A DNA stretch of 64,000 nucleotides from WHSW01 sp963705955 (GTDB lineage Bacteria; Actinomycetota; Thermoleophilia; Solirubrobacterales; 70-9): assembly GCA_963705955.1 (NCBI GenBank), contig CAVPLH010000006.1:806001-870000 (forward strand). The letters are read 5' to 3'. This document shows, one piece after another, positions 1 to 8,053 of this stretch. The notes beneath the pieces are model-generated. The model made no database searches. It saw only the letters and a program-made list of their open reading frames with translations, and was not told the origin of the DNA. The translations under genes and the position numbers were made by a program. The number at the start of each line of letters is the position of its first letter. The stretch's first letter is position 1.

Positions 1-477
1 GGCGACGGCGCGACAGGTGGAGCGGCGGATCGTCTCCGTGCGGTGGGCGAGCTCGTCGTCGTCCTCGGCCTCGCGCCACTGCTCGGCGCCGTAGGCGTCG
101 CCGACCGCCATCCGGCAGACCGCGATCGGGTGATGGACGCCGGCGACGGGGGTGATCCCGGGGATCCGGCGACCGGTTCGCATGATCACGTTGCCGTCGA
201 TCGATTCGCGGAGGATCCGGTTCGGGCTGCCGACGTCGTCGGCGCCCTCGGGCGTGATCGTCGCCGCCTTGAGGCCGAGCCCGGTCTCCAGCATCGCCTC
301 GGCGGCCTCGGCGCAGACGGCGTTGCGGGTCGCGCGGCGGTTGGCGAGCGAGAGGTCGATGCGGCGGATCTCGACCTCGAGCCCGAGCACCTCGGGGTCG
401 AGGACCCGCAACGACTGATCGAGCAACTCCTGCCCGGTCTGATCGCCCTCGAGCGCGACTATGCTCAGCGGAGCCAT
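1..477 (-). CDS. Isocitrate/isopropylmalate dehydrogenase family protein (C-terminus off window)
   Basis: The reverse strand from the ATG at 477 is open to the window edge and gives 159 residues. It begins MAPLSIVALEGDQTGQELL and carries the family stretches DLSLANRRATRN, LKAATITPEGADDVGSPNRI and TGRRIPGITPV, typical of NAD(P)-dependent beta-decarboxylating dehydrogenases that act on isocitrate or 3-isopropylmalate. The GDQTG start and the TPEGADDVGSPN motif resemble the isocitrate-type actinobacterial branch, but the substrate cannot be fixed from this part. The catalytic Lys and metal-binding Asp residues would lie beyond the edge. The gene is divergent from the small zinc-site protein at 502. 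Confidence 0.8.
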   Translation of the reverse strand, partial: MAPLSIVALEGDQTGQELLDQSLRVLDPEVLGLEVEIRRIDLSLANRRATRNAVCAEAAEAMLETGLGLKAATITPEGADDVGSPNRILRESIDGNVIMRTGRRIPGITPVAGVHHPIAVCRMAVGDAYGAEQWREAEDDDELAHRTETIRRSTCRAVA

Positions 478-501
478 GGTCGGCCGAGGCTATCCGACGG
501 A

Positions 502-834
502 ATGACGGGGCAAGCCTGCAGCTGGTGCGGGCAGGCCGTGGAGGCCGACGACGGCTTCCGTCTCTACGAGGCGGCCGGGGAGAGGCGAGCGACGTTCTGT
601 CGCCTCGAGCACGTGATCCCGTGGGCGATCCAGGGCGCGCACTGGGAGCCGGGGGCGCTCGCCGAGCCGCCGGACGTCGATTCCGGGCCGCGCCGCTGCT
701 CGCATTGCGACGCCGAGCTCGGCGAGGTGCGGGTGCTGCTCGTACGACACCGCGGCGAGCATCGGATCGCCGACGACTTCTGCTCCGTCGACCACCTCAA
801 CGAGTGGGCGAAGGCCGGCGGCCGATGGCGGTAG
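502..834 (+). CDS. Small protein with two tandem Cys/His zinc modules
   Basis: This 110-residue protein is built from two repeats of one pattern: CxxC, about 20-25 residues, then FCxxxH followed by a Trp. The first runs CSWC...FCRLEHVIPW and the second CSHC...FCSVDHLNEW. The spacing resembles TRASH/MYM-type treble-clef zinc knuckles. I do not recognise a named family. The ATG at 502 was chosen because the module starts five residues later and upstream translation is unlike protein. It lies 10 bases upstream of the YccF gene and may be co-transcribed with it. A role in metal or nucleic-acid binding is inference only. Confidence 0.65.
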   Translation: MTGQACSWCGQAVEADDGFRLYEAAGERRATFCRLEHVIPWAIQGAHWEPGALAEPPDVDSGPRRCSHCDAELGEVRVLLVRHRGEHRIADDFCSVDHLNEWAKAGGRWR

Positions 835-844
835 GGGCAGCGCG

Positions 845-1264
845 ATGCGACTGATCCTCAACGTTCTCTGGCTCGTGCTCGGCGGGCTCTGGATGGCGCT
901 CGGATGGCTGCTCGCGGCGCTGATCATGTTCATCCTGATCATCACGATCCCGTTCGGGCTCCAGGCGGTGAAGATCGCCGGCTTCGCGCTCTGGCCGTTC
1001 GGGCGCACCCTGGTCAAGCGCGCCGACGCCGGGATCCCGTCGGCGATCGGAAACGTGATCTGGTTCGTGCTCGCCGGCTGGTGGCTGGCGCTCGCGCACC
1101 TGATCACGGCGTTCCTGCTCGCAATCACGATCATCGGCATCCCGCTCGCCGCGGCGCACATCAAGCTGGTACCGATCTCGCTGACCCCTTTCGGCCGCGA
1201 GGTCGTCCCGATCGACTCGCTCGAGCCGGGGAGCGAGGCGGTCGTCGTCGCGGCCCGGCGCTGA
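845..1264 (+). CDS. YccF domain-containing inner-membrane protein
   Basis: This 139-residue protein has two repeated units, each with long hydrophobic helices followed by an LWPFGR or LTPFGR motif (about residues 50 and 115). This is the duplicated YccF pattern. The family is an inner-membrane protein of unknown biochemical role. A GGGGCAG purine-rich stretch precedes the ATG. It follows the small zinc-site gene closely. Confidence 0.8.
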   Translation: MRLILNVLWLVLGGLWMALGWLLAALIMFILIITIPFGLQAVKIAGFALWPFGRTLVKRADAGIPSAIGNVIWFVLAGWWLALAHLITAFLLAITIIGIPLAAAHIKLVPISLTPFGREVVPIDSLEPGSEAVVVAARR

Positions 1265-1286
1265 CCCCCGAGCCCGGGTTTGTGCA

Positions 1287-1292
1287 TAGAGT
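1287..1292 (+). promoter_or_regulatory. Putative -10 element (TAGAGT) of a leaderless promoter
   Basis: TAGAGT lies 9 bases before the ATG at 1302. There is no Shine-Dalgarno between them. It matches the TANNNT pattern seen before many genes here. Confidence 0.4.
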
Positions 1293-1301
1293 GCGCGCTC
1301 G

Positions 1302-2666
1302 ATGAGCGACTTCAGCCGGCTATCGATCTCGGGCCGTGTCGCGACGCCCGCGGACCCCGACTGGGACGAGGCGCGCCAGGCGTGGAACCTGGCCGCCGAC
1401 CCGCACCCGAGCGCGGTCGCCTTCGTCGAGAGCGCCGAGGACATCGCCGCGACGGTCCGGTTCGCGGCCGACCACGAGCTCAAGGTCCTCGGCCAGTCGA
1501 CCGGGCACGGCGCGGCGGCGGTGGGTCCGCTCGACGACACGATCGTGATCAAGACAGAGCGGATGCGCGGGATCGAGGTCAGCGCCGCGGATCGGAGGGC
1601 ACGGGTCGAGGCCGGGGTGCTGGCGCTCGAGATCGGCGCCGCGGCGCAGGCCGACGGGCTCTGCTCGATGCCGGGCTCCGCCCCCGACGTCGGCGTCGTC
1701 GGCTACACGCTCGGTGGCGGGCTGAGCTGGCTCGGTCGCCGCTACGGGTTCGCCTGTAACCGCGTCAACGCGATCGAGCTGGTGACCGCGGCGGGCGAGG
1801 CTCGCCGGGTCGACGCCGATACCGACGCCGATCTGTTCTGGGCGCTGCGGGGGGGCGGGGGCGGCTATGCGATCGTCACCGCGCTCGAGCTCGAGCTGAC
1901 GCCGATCGCGGACATCTACGCCGGGGCGCTGGTCTTCGCAGCCGAGCTCGGCACCGACGCTGTTCGTGCCTACCGTGACTGGGCTCATGGGGTTCCCGAC
2001 GAGGTCACGTCGATCGTCCGCTTCCTGCGCCCGCCGCCGCTCCCCGACGTACCGGAGCCGATTCGCGACAAGCCGTTGTTGACCATCGACGCCGCCTGCA
2101 TCGGCACCGAGGAGGAGGGGGCGCGGCTGATCGCCCCGCTTCGCGAGCTCGGCGAGCCGATCCTGGACACCTTCGGGCAGATCCCGATCGAGGGGCTGAG
2201 CCGGATCCACATGGACCCCGAACAGCCGGTCCCCGCGATCGGCGATCACATGGTGATCCGCGAGTTGCCGGACGAGGCGATCGACGCGTTCTTCGGCGTC
2301 GTCGGTCCGGAGGCGGGCTCGCCGCTCCTGCTCGCGGAGCTGCGCCACCTCGGGGGCGCGCTCGCCCGCGAGGCTCCGGGGGCCGGCGCCCTCTCGAAGA
2401 TCGACGCCGAGTTCGCGATGCTGGGAATCGGCCTGCCGATGACGCCGGAGGTCGGCGAGGCGATCGGCGTCCGGCTCGATCTGCTCAACGAGACGATGGC
2501 GCCGTGGGCGGGCGAGGGCGGCTACTTCAACTTCGCCGAGCGCCCCTGCGACATCGACGCGATCCTCGATCCGCAGACCTGCGCGCGGCTCGCCGAGGTG
2601 AAGCGGCGCTGGGACCCGGACGAGACGATTCGCGCCAACCACGCGATCTCGCTGACGCCCGCCTAG
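1302..2666 (+). CDS. FAD-binding oxidoreductase (berberine-bridge/BBE type)
   Basis: This 454-residue flavoprotein has an N-terminal PCMH-type FAD domain with GQSTGHGA (candidate covalent histidyl-FAD site near residue 69), the GVVGYTLGGGLSWLGRRYG motif and WALRGGGGGYAIVT. A C-terminal BBE segment reads YFNFAERP...RRWDPDETIRANH. The cysteine that gives bicovalent flavinylation in many BBE enzymes is not visible: the matching loop reads SMPGSAPDVG, so attachment may be mono-covalent. The substrate is unknown. It is probably a cytosolic oxidase or dehydrogenase of sugars or secondary metabolites. Confidence 0.8.
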   Translation: MSDFSRLSISGRVATPADPDWDEARQAWNLAADPHPSAVAFVESAEDIAATVRFAADHELKVLGQSTGHGAAAVGPLDDTIVIKTERMRGIEVSAADRRARVEAGVLALEIGAAAQADGLCSMPGSAPDVGVVGYTLGGGLSWLGRRYGFACNRVNAIELVTAAGEARRVDADTDADLFWALRGGGGGYAIVTALELELTPIADIYAGALVFAAELGTDAVRAYRDWAHGVPDEVTSIVRFLRPPPLPDVPEPIRDKPLLTIDAACIGTEEEGARLIAPLRELGEPILDTFGQIPIEGLSRIHMDPEQPVPAIGDHMVIRELPDEAIDAFFGVVGPEAGSPLLLAELRHLGGALAREAPGAGALSKIDAEFAMLGIGLPMTPEVGEAIGVRLDLLNETMAPWAGEGGYFNFAERPCDIDAILDPQTCARLAEVKRRWDPDETIRANHAISLTPA

Positions 2667-2690
2667 CGATCCAGCTGGTATCAAGCGCGC

Positions 2691-4793
2691 ATGGACCGCG
2701 AGGCCGGGGTCGGCGATCGGCCGGTGGCGACGGCGCGCACGGGGAGCGTTCGTGCTCGGCCCTCGGCCGAGGACATCGCCTGGGTGGGCCTCTGGCCGGC
2801 CGTAATCCTGGTGCTCGCGGGCGTGCTCTGGCTCGCGCCGCCGCTCTCCGACCTCTACCCGGCGTCCAACTACAGCTTCTTCGGGATCTGGACGCCGCAG
2901 GTCAGGCCGGAGCCGCTCGAGGCGACCCGGTGGCTGATCGCGCTCGCAGTACCCCTGCTGCTCGCCGGATTGGTGTGCCTCGGCTCGCCGGGGAGGGGGC
3001 GGGAGCGGTTCGACCTCGCGGTGATCGCGCTTCAGGTCGCCGGCCTCGGACTGGTCGTCTGGGCAGTCGCCGCGCAGACGAACGGGCCCTTCTTCCCGGC
3101 ACCCGCCGACTACTTCTCGCCGCTCTTGCTCTCGGTGCCGATCGTCGTCGTCGGCACCGCGATCGGAATCGGGTTGACGCTGCTCGCGCTGGCGCCGGCG
3201 AGGCCACTGGACCGTCTCCCGCGGCCGGCTCGCACCTCGCCCTGGTGGCGGCGCGGTGCGTTCGCGGCGGCGCTGCTCGTCACCGGTCTCTGGCTGCTGC
3301 CGGCGTTGGTCACGGACGCCACCGTCGGGGGGGCCGGGTTCCTCCCGTCGACGCACATTCCGGTCTGGGCCGACGAGTACTTCGCGGTCGTCAACGGACG
3401 CACGCCCCTGGTCGACTTCGTCCCCCAGTACGTCCACCTGATCCCGCTCGCCGTCGAGCCCGTGCTCGCGGCCTTCGACTCGTCGCTGGGCTCGCTCTCG
3501 GTGGTCCTGGCGGTGCTCTCGCTGGTCGCCTTGGTGGCGCTCTACGGTGCGCTCCATGAGGCCGTCGATCGGCGCCCGCTCGCGGCGCTCGCCCTCTACG
3601 TCCCGCTGCTCGCGTTCTCCCTCTTCCCGTGGACGCGCGACGGCTCGCAATGGGAGTTCAACGGCAACTACTACGCGTTCTTTCCGGGTCGCTATCTGGG
3701 CCCGTTCGTGCTCTGCTGGATGTGTGCGCGCGCGGTCCGCAACCGACGCCTCCCGATCTGGCTTCTGTTCTTCGTCGGCGGGCTGGCGATCCTCAACAAC
3801 GCCGAGTTCGGCGTCCCGTGCGTGATCGCGCTCAGCGTCGCGCTGATCCTCGGATCGGATCGTAGGCCGCCGCTCGAGACGGCGCGGGTCCTGCTGCCGC
3901 AGGCCGTCGCCGGACTGGCGGGCGCGCTGGCACTCGTCTGCGTCGTGATCCTGGTGCGGTCCGGCGAGCTACCGGATCTGGGCGAGCTCACCTACTTCGC
4001 TTCCCTGTTCGGTCGCCAGGGGTTCGGGCTCGTGCGGATGCCGACCCTCGGCCTCCACATCCCGATGTATCTGACCTTCGTCGCGGCGATCTTGGTCGCC
4101 GCCGTCCGCCACGTCCAGTCGCGCCCGGGGGCGACCCTGACCGCGATGCTCGCCTACGCCGGCGTCTTCGGCCTGCTCTCGGGCTCCTACTTCGTCGGCC
4201 GCTCGCTTCCCTGGCAGCTGATGCTCCTCTTCCCGATCTGGGGGTTCGCGCTCGCACTGCTCACCTGGACCGCGCTGGCGCAGCTGGGTTCGGTCGGGGC
4301 GGGAGGGAGACGGCTGTCGCGCTCCCTGCTGCCCTCGGCGGCGGCGCTGGTCGGCTTCGGCGTCATGATCGCCGCGATCGCGACGTTCCCGACGCCGTGG
4401 CAACAGGTCGACCGGCTCTCGGCCTCAGGAGACCTCGGAGCCGGCCCCGCGGAGGAGCGATTCGTCGAGGCCAAGACCAGCCCCGGGGAGCCGATCCTGC
4501 TGTTCGGTGCGGCGCCCGACCACAGGACCGCGGAGCGCGCCGGGGTCGACGACGTCTCGCCGTGGAACGACGCGATCGAGCTGCTCTCCGAGCGCGAGGT
4601 CGGGCGGGCCCTCGACGCGCTCGATCAGGCACAGGGCTCGAAGATCTTCATGAGGCCGGTCGGGCCGCTGATCGCCGACCTGCTCGGCCGCCGAGGGCCG
4701 GTTGCCCCGCTGTTGACCGACGCCGGCTTCCGGCCCGTGAGCGCGGATCCGGAGAGCCGGCTCGAGCTCTGGGAGCGGACCGGCGAGCCGTGA
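2691..4793 (+). CDS. Large multi-pass membrane protein, GT-C glycosyltransferase-like
   Basis: This 700-residue protein has about a dozen hydrophobic segments from residue 28 to about 560, then a soluble C-terminal region that starts near FPTPWQQVDRLS. After a hydrophobic hairpin comes an acidic loop, VWADEYFAVVNGRTPLVDF, resembling the first periplasmic loop of PMT/ArnT-like GT-C enzymes. A second charged loop reads FPWTRDGSQWEFNGNYYAFF. I infer a polyprenyl-phosphosugar-dependent glycosyltransferase or related envelope protein, but I cannot name the family or substrate. TATCAA lies 6 bases upstream of the ATG. Confidence 0.6.
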   Translation: MDREAGVGDRPVATARTGSVRARPSAEDIAWVGLWPAVILVLAGVLWLAPPLSDLYPASNYSFFGIWTPQVRPEPLEATRWLIALAVPLLLAGLVCLGSPGRGRERFDLAVIALQVAGLGLVVWAVAAQTNGPFFPAPADYFSPLLLSVPIVVVGTAIGIGLTLLALAPARPLDRLPRPARTSPWWRRGAFAAALLVTGLWLLPALVTDATVGGAGFLPSTHIPVWADEYFAVVNGRTPLVDFVPQYVHLIPLAVEPVLAAFDSSLGSLSVVLAVLSLVALVALYGALHEAVDRRPLAALALYVPLLAFSLFPWTRDGSQWEFNGNYYAFFPGRYLGPFVLCWMCARAVRNRRLPIWLLFFVGGLAILNNAEFGVPCVIALSVALILGSDRRPPLETARVLLPQAVAGLAGALALVCVVILVRSGELPDLGELTYFASLFGRQGFGLVRMPTLGLHIPMYLTFVAAILVAAVRHVQSRPGATLTAMLAYAGVFGLLSGSYFVGRSLPWQLMLLFPIWGFALALLTWTALAQLGSVGAGGRRLSRSLLPSAAALVGFGVMIAAIATFPTPWQQVDRLSASGDLGAGPAEERFVEAKTSPGEPILLFGAAPDHRTAERAGVDDVSPWNDAIELLSEREVGRALDALDQAQGSKIFMRPVGPLIADLLGRRGPVAPLLTDAGFRPVSADPESRLELWERTGEP

Positions 4794-4821
4794 GACAGCT
4801 CTCCGGTCCGATCACGGTCTC

Positions 4822-5850
4822 CTACCCGCCGCGATTGCCTCCCGAGCCGCCGGGCTTCTGCCCGGCGTTGCTGCTTCGCGGCGGGATCGCCTCGTCGCCC
4901 GCGTCGGCGGCGAACTCCTTGAGCAGCGCCGCGGTCTCGCGAGGCTTCTCGACGTTCGGCGAATGGCCGGCACCCTTGACCTCGACGGTCCGCACTCCGG
5001 GGACGTCCTTGTAGGCGTCCAGGGCCTCGCCGGCGTCGTAGATCTGGTCCTCGGCTCCGAAGATCACCATCAGCGGGACGGCCGCTGTCGTCATCCGCTG
5101 ATCGAGCGGGATCGCATCGGTGTAGTCCTCCTCCGCCTGGGCCGAGTCGTGGTACGAGGTGTAGGTCATCGCCTTGTTGTCATCGACGACCTGATCCGGG
5201 TTGGCGAAGCCGTCCGCGAGGTCGTATCCGGGCGCGAACGCCTGCTCGTAGCCCTGCTTGACCAGCGACGCGATCCTCACTCGCCACAGCGCCTGCCCGA
5301 TCACCGGCGCCATCGTCAGCTTGGCCAGGAAGTCGAGGCTCCCGAAGCTCGAGTCGGGCGCCTGGTCGATGATCGCGACGCGGTCGACGAGTTGGCTGGC
5401 GCGCTCCGCGACCGCGACGGCGACGGTCCCCCCGAGCGAGTGGCCGACGACGACCGCGCCCTGGACGCCGAGCCGATCGAGCGCCGCGGCGACGAGGTCG
5501 GCCTGGTCTTCGATCGAGTAGCCGGACTTCGGCTTCGCCGACCCGCCGTGGCCGAGCAGGTCGACCCTGATCACTCGATGATCGGCGGCCAGCAGCGGAA
5601 CCATCGAGTCCCACCAGTGCAGCGAGCATCCGAAGCAATGCAGGAGCACGATCGGGGCTCCGGCGCGACGCGAGCGCGGCTCTCCGGTGTCCGTCACCTG
5701 GACGTCCCCGCCCGGCAGCGAGAGGATCCGCCCGCCATCGATCGTGATCTCCGCGTCCTTGGTCTCGTTGTCGACGACGATCGTGTTGATCGCGAGCAGC
5801 ACCGCGAGCGCGACGAGGATTCCGATCGCGATCTTCCAGCCGCGCCTCAA
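4822..5850 (-). CDS. Membrane-anchored alpha/beta hydrolase
   Basis: This 342-residue protein has an N-terminal hydrophobic anchor (residues 6-26) and then an alpha/beta-hydrolase fold. Visible elements are the oxyanion region LLHCFGCS, the nucleophile elbow GHSLGG, the acid in FGAEDQIYD and the catalytic His in GAGHSPNVEKP. The catalytic domain is probably outside the membrane. It starts at a TTG (5848-5850) whose last bases overlap the TGA of the HD gene, so the two are probably translationally coupled. It converges on the membrane protein at 4793 with a 28-base gap. The substrate is unknown. Confidence 0.8.
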   Translation of the reverse strand: MRRGWKIAIGILVALAVLLAINTIVVDNETKDAEITIDGGRILSLPGGDVQVTDTGEPRSRRAGAPIVLLHCFGCSLHWWDSMVPLLAADHRVIRVDLLGHGGSAKPKSGYSIEDQADLVAAALDRLGVQGAVVVGHSLGGTVAVAVAERASQLVDRVAIIDQAPDSSFGSLDFLAKLTMAPVIGQALWRVRIASLVKQGYEQAFAPGYDLADGFANPDQVVDDNKAMTYTSYHDSAQAEEDYTDAIPLDQRMTTAAVPLMVIFGAEDQIYDAGEALDAYKDVPGVRTVEVKGAGHSPNVEKPRETAALLKEFAADAGDEAIPPRSSNAGQKPGGSGGNRGG

Positions 5851-6440
5851 GCGCCCCCGTCCTCACGCGGACCGAGCCCGAGCTCGTCGGCTCGAGCAGC
5901 CATCGCCTCGATCACGAAGCCGACGTGCTCGTCGAAGTCGACCCCGAGCTCGTCGGCGCCCTGCTGGACCTCGTCGCGATTGACCCCGGCGGCGAACGAC
6001 GGCTGCTTGAGCTTCTTGCGCACCGATTTCGGCTTCATGCCCTCGATCCCGGTCGGCCGGACGAGCGCGCACGCGGCGATGAAGCCCGAGAGCTCGTCGA
6101 CGGCGAACAGCGTCTTCGCCATCTCGGTCTCGCGTGGGACCCCGAGGAAGGTCGCGTGGCCGGCCACCGCGTCGATCAGCTCCTGCGGCCAGTCGAGCTC
6201 GGCGAACAGCCGCAGGGCGGTTCGGGGATGGCCGTTCTCGGTGTCGTCGAGGTCCGGGAAGCGCTCGTAGTCGAGGTCGTGGACGAGCCCCGTGACCGCC
6301 CAGAGCTCCTCGTCGCCCCCGAGCGGCCCCGAGTACGCACGCATCGCGGCTTCGACTCCGAGCAGGTGCTTTCTGAGCGAGTCGGACTCGATCCACTCGC
6401 AGACCAGATCCCATGCTTCGTCGCGCGTCGGTTGTGGCAT
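5847..6440 (-). CDS. HD-domain hydrolase-like protein
   Basis: This 197-residue protein has HLLGVEAAM, LVHDLDYERFPD (the HD motif) and GHATFLG, as in small HD-superfamily proteins annotated as putative hydrolases or HDIG proteins. The ATG at 6440 was preferred to further upstream codons because the upstream translation is not protein-like and a TTAAAT -10-like hexamer ends 6 bases before the ATG. It is the first gene of a two-gene reverse operon with the alpha/beta hydrolase. Confidence 0.7.
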   Translation of the reverse strand: MPQPTRDEAWDLVCEWIESDSLRKHLLGVEAAMRAYSGPLGGDEELWAVTGLVHDLDYERFPDLDDTENGHPRTALRLFAELDWPQELIDAVAGHATFLGVPRETEMAKTLFAVDELSGFIAACALVRPTGIEGMKPKSVRKKLKQPSFAAGVNRDEVQQGADELGVDFDEHVGFVIEAMAARADELGLGPREDGGA

Positions 6441-6446
6441 GAGCCC

Positions 6447-6452
6447 ATTTAA
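6447..6452 (-). promoter_or_regulatory. Putative -10 element (TTAAAT) for the HD-hydrolase operon
   Basis: On the reverse strand TTAAAT sits 6 bases before the ATG at 6440. The 187-base divergent region 6441-6627 holds this and the murA promoter. I see no other gene or RNA in it. Confidence 0.35.
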
Positions 6453-6613
6453 CTGCTCCCGGCGGCGTACCAACGGCGCGCTTGGCGGCAGCGAATCGGC
6501 GCCTGCGATCGTCCTCGGTCGCTCGCGTTGCCCTGCCACGCGTCGCTCCCTGCGTCCTTGGCAGGCGCGATTCTCGCTCGCCAAACACGACGTTGGTCAC
6601 CGCCGCGAGCAGT

Positions 6614-6619
6614 TACCCT
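6614..6619 (+). promoter_or_regulatory. Putative -10 element (TACCCT) of murA
   Basis: TACCCT lies 8 bases before the murA ATG. A TTGGTC at 6593-6598 could be a -35 with a short 15-base spacer. No ribosome binding site is visible. Confidence 0.4.
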
Positions 6620-6627
6620 CCGCGCCG

Positions 6628-7926
6628 ATGGACAAGTTCGTGATCAAAGGGGGGCCGGCGCTCTCCGGCGAGATCGTCGCCGCCGGCAACAAGAACGCGG
6701 CGCTGCCGATCCTCGCCGCCTGCCTGCTGACCGACGACGAGCTCGTGCTCACGAACGTGCCTCGGATCCGCGACACGGAGACGCAGGTCGCGGTGCTCGA
6801 GGGGATCGGTGTGCGAGCCGCGTGGTCGGACGGCGAGCTGCGGCTGCAGGCCGACTCGGTGACCGATACGGCGCCGGATGAGGCACTGTCGGCGAAGATC
6901 CGGGCGTCCTTCCTGCTCGCCGGCCCGCTGCTCGCCAAGTTCGGCGAGGCCCGGATGCCGCCGCCGGGCGGCGACTTCATCGGTCGCCGCAGGCTCGATC
7001 CCCATCTCGACGCCTTCCGCGACATGGGCGCGACGATCGAGGGCAGGCGCGAGGTCGTGATCTCGGGCCCGGAGGACGGGCTCAAGCCGTGTGGGATCTT
7101 CATGGACGAGCCCTCCGTGATGGCGACCGAGAACGCGCTGATGGCGGCGGCGCTGACGCCGGGCCCGACGACGATCTCGAACGCCGCCTGCGAGCCCCAC
7201 GTCCAGGACCTCGCCCGGTTGCTGGTCAAGATGGGCGCCGAGATCGACGGCATCGGCTCGAACGTGATCACGGTCCACGGCCGCGACAAGCTCGGCGGCG
7301 CCGAGCACCGGATCGCCGCCGATCACATCGAGGTCGCGAGCTTCATGGCGCTCGCCGCCGCGACGCGCGGCGAGCTGCGGATCCGCGACGCGGAGCCCGA
7401 CGACCTGATCACGATCCGGCGCCACTTTCGCCGGCTCGGCCTGCAGACGATGGTCGAGGGCGACGACGTCCTCGTGCCTCCAGACCAGGCGCTCGAGGTC
7501 CGCGACGACCTCGGCGACGCGATCCCGAAGATCGACGACGGCCCGTGGCCGGCCTTCCCGGCCGACCTGACGTCGATCGCGCTGGCGCTCGCGACCCAGG
7601 CGCGAGGCACGATCCTGATCTTCGAGAAGATGTTCGAGAACCGCCTCTTCTTCGTCGACAAGCTGGTCGCGATGGGCGCTCGGATCACGCTCTGCGATCC
7701 CCACCGGGCGATCGTCAGCGGTCCGAGCCGGCTTCACGGCGAGCGCGTCGAGAGCCCCGACATCCGCGCCGGGATGGCGATGCTCATCGCCGCGCTCTGC
7801 GCCGAGGGCACATCCGAGATCGGCAACGCGATGCAGATCGACCGCGGCTACGAGCGGATCGACGAGCGGCTCCGCGCGCTCGGGGCGCGAATCGAACGCG
7901 TCGCGGTCGAAGCGGTGCCGGCGTAG
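6628..7926 (+). CDS. murA: UDP-N-acetylglucosamine 1-carboxyvinyltransferase (MurA)
   Basis: This 432-residue enzyme transfers enolpyruvate from PEP to UDP-GlcNAc, the first committed step of peptidoglycan synthesis in the cytoplasm. Seen: the N-terminal substrate-binding GNKNA (Lys22/Asn23), two EPSP-synthase-like halves, and the active-site loop PPGGDFIGRR. The residue equivalent to the E. coli catalytic Cys115 is Asp (about residue 116). Asp at this position occurs in mycobacterial and chlamydial MurA and is known to give intrinsic fosfomycin resistance. It is followed by the histidine operon 127 bases downstream and may share transcription with it. Confidence 0.92.
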   Translation: MDKFVIKGGPALSGEIVAAGNKNAALPILAACLLTDDELVLTNVPRIRDTETQVAVLEGIGVRAAWSDGELRLQADSVTDTAPDEALSAKIRASFLLAGPLLAKFGEARMPPPGGDFIGRRRLDPHLDAFRDMGATIEGRREVVISGPEDGLKPCGIFMDEPSVMATENALMAAALTPGPTTISNAACEPHVQDLARLLVKMGAEIDGIGSNVITVHGRDKLGGAEHRIAADHIEVASFMALAAATRGELRIRDAEPDDLITIRRHFRRLGLQTMVEGDDVLVPPDQALEVRDDLGDAIPKIDDGPWPAFPADLTSIALALATQARGTILIFEKMFENRLFFVDKLVAMGARITLCDPHRAIVSGPSRLHGERVESPDIRAGMAMLIAALCAEGTSEIGNAMQIDRGYERIDERLRALGARIERVAVEAVPA

Positions 7927-7941
7927 GCAGCGGCAGCTGGG

Positions 7942-7989
7942 AGCCGGCAGGTCAGGGTCCGCCAGCTGCAAGCGGCAAGCCGGCAGGTC
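7942..7989 (+). repeat. Short direct repeat in the murA-hisZ gap
   Basis: The 12-mer AGCCGGCAGGTC occurs at 7942-7953 and 7978-7989. Related GGCAGCTGG/CCAGCTGC pieces and a tandem CTCCCTGCTCCCTGCTC follow nearby. The rest of the 127-base gap shows no gene. The role is unknown. Confidence 0.5.
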
Positions 7990-8036
7990 CGCGCTCCCGT
8001 GTCTGCCATGCTCCCTGCTCCCTGCTCGTAAGCCCC

Positions 8037-8042
8037 TACGCT
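8037..8042 (+). promoter_or_regulatory. Putative -10 element (TACGCT) of the his operon
   Basis: TACGCT lies 11 bases before the hisZ ATG. No Shine-Dalgarno sequence is present, consistent with a leaderless message. Confidence 0.35.
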
Positions 8043-8053
8043 TTCGCACTGCC

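Noticed and set aside
1320..3650. 776-codon open frame on the reverse strand
   Set aside because: Antisense to two well-supported genes. Composition is Arg/Glu/Asp/Pro-rich, typical of a shadow frame in very GC-rich DNA.
6614..8053. Attenuator or his-leader peptide before hisZ
   Set aside because: No run of His codons and no terminator/antiterminator pair in the 127-base gap; only direct repeats and a -10-like hexamer.
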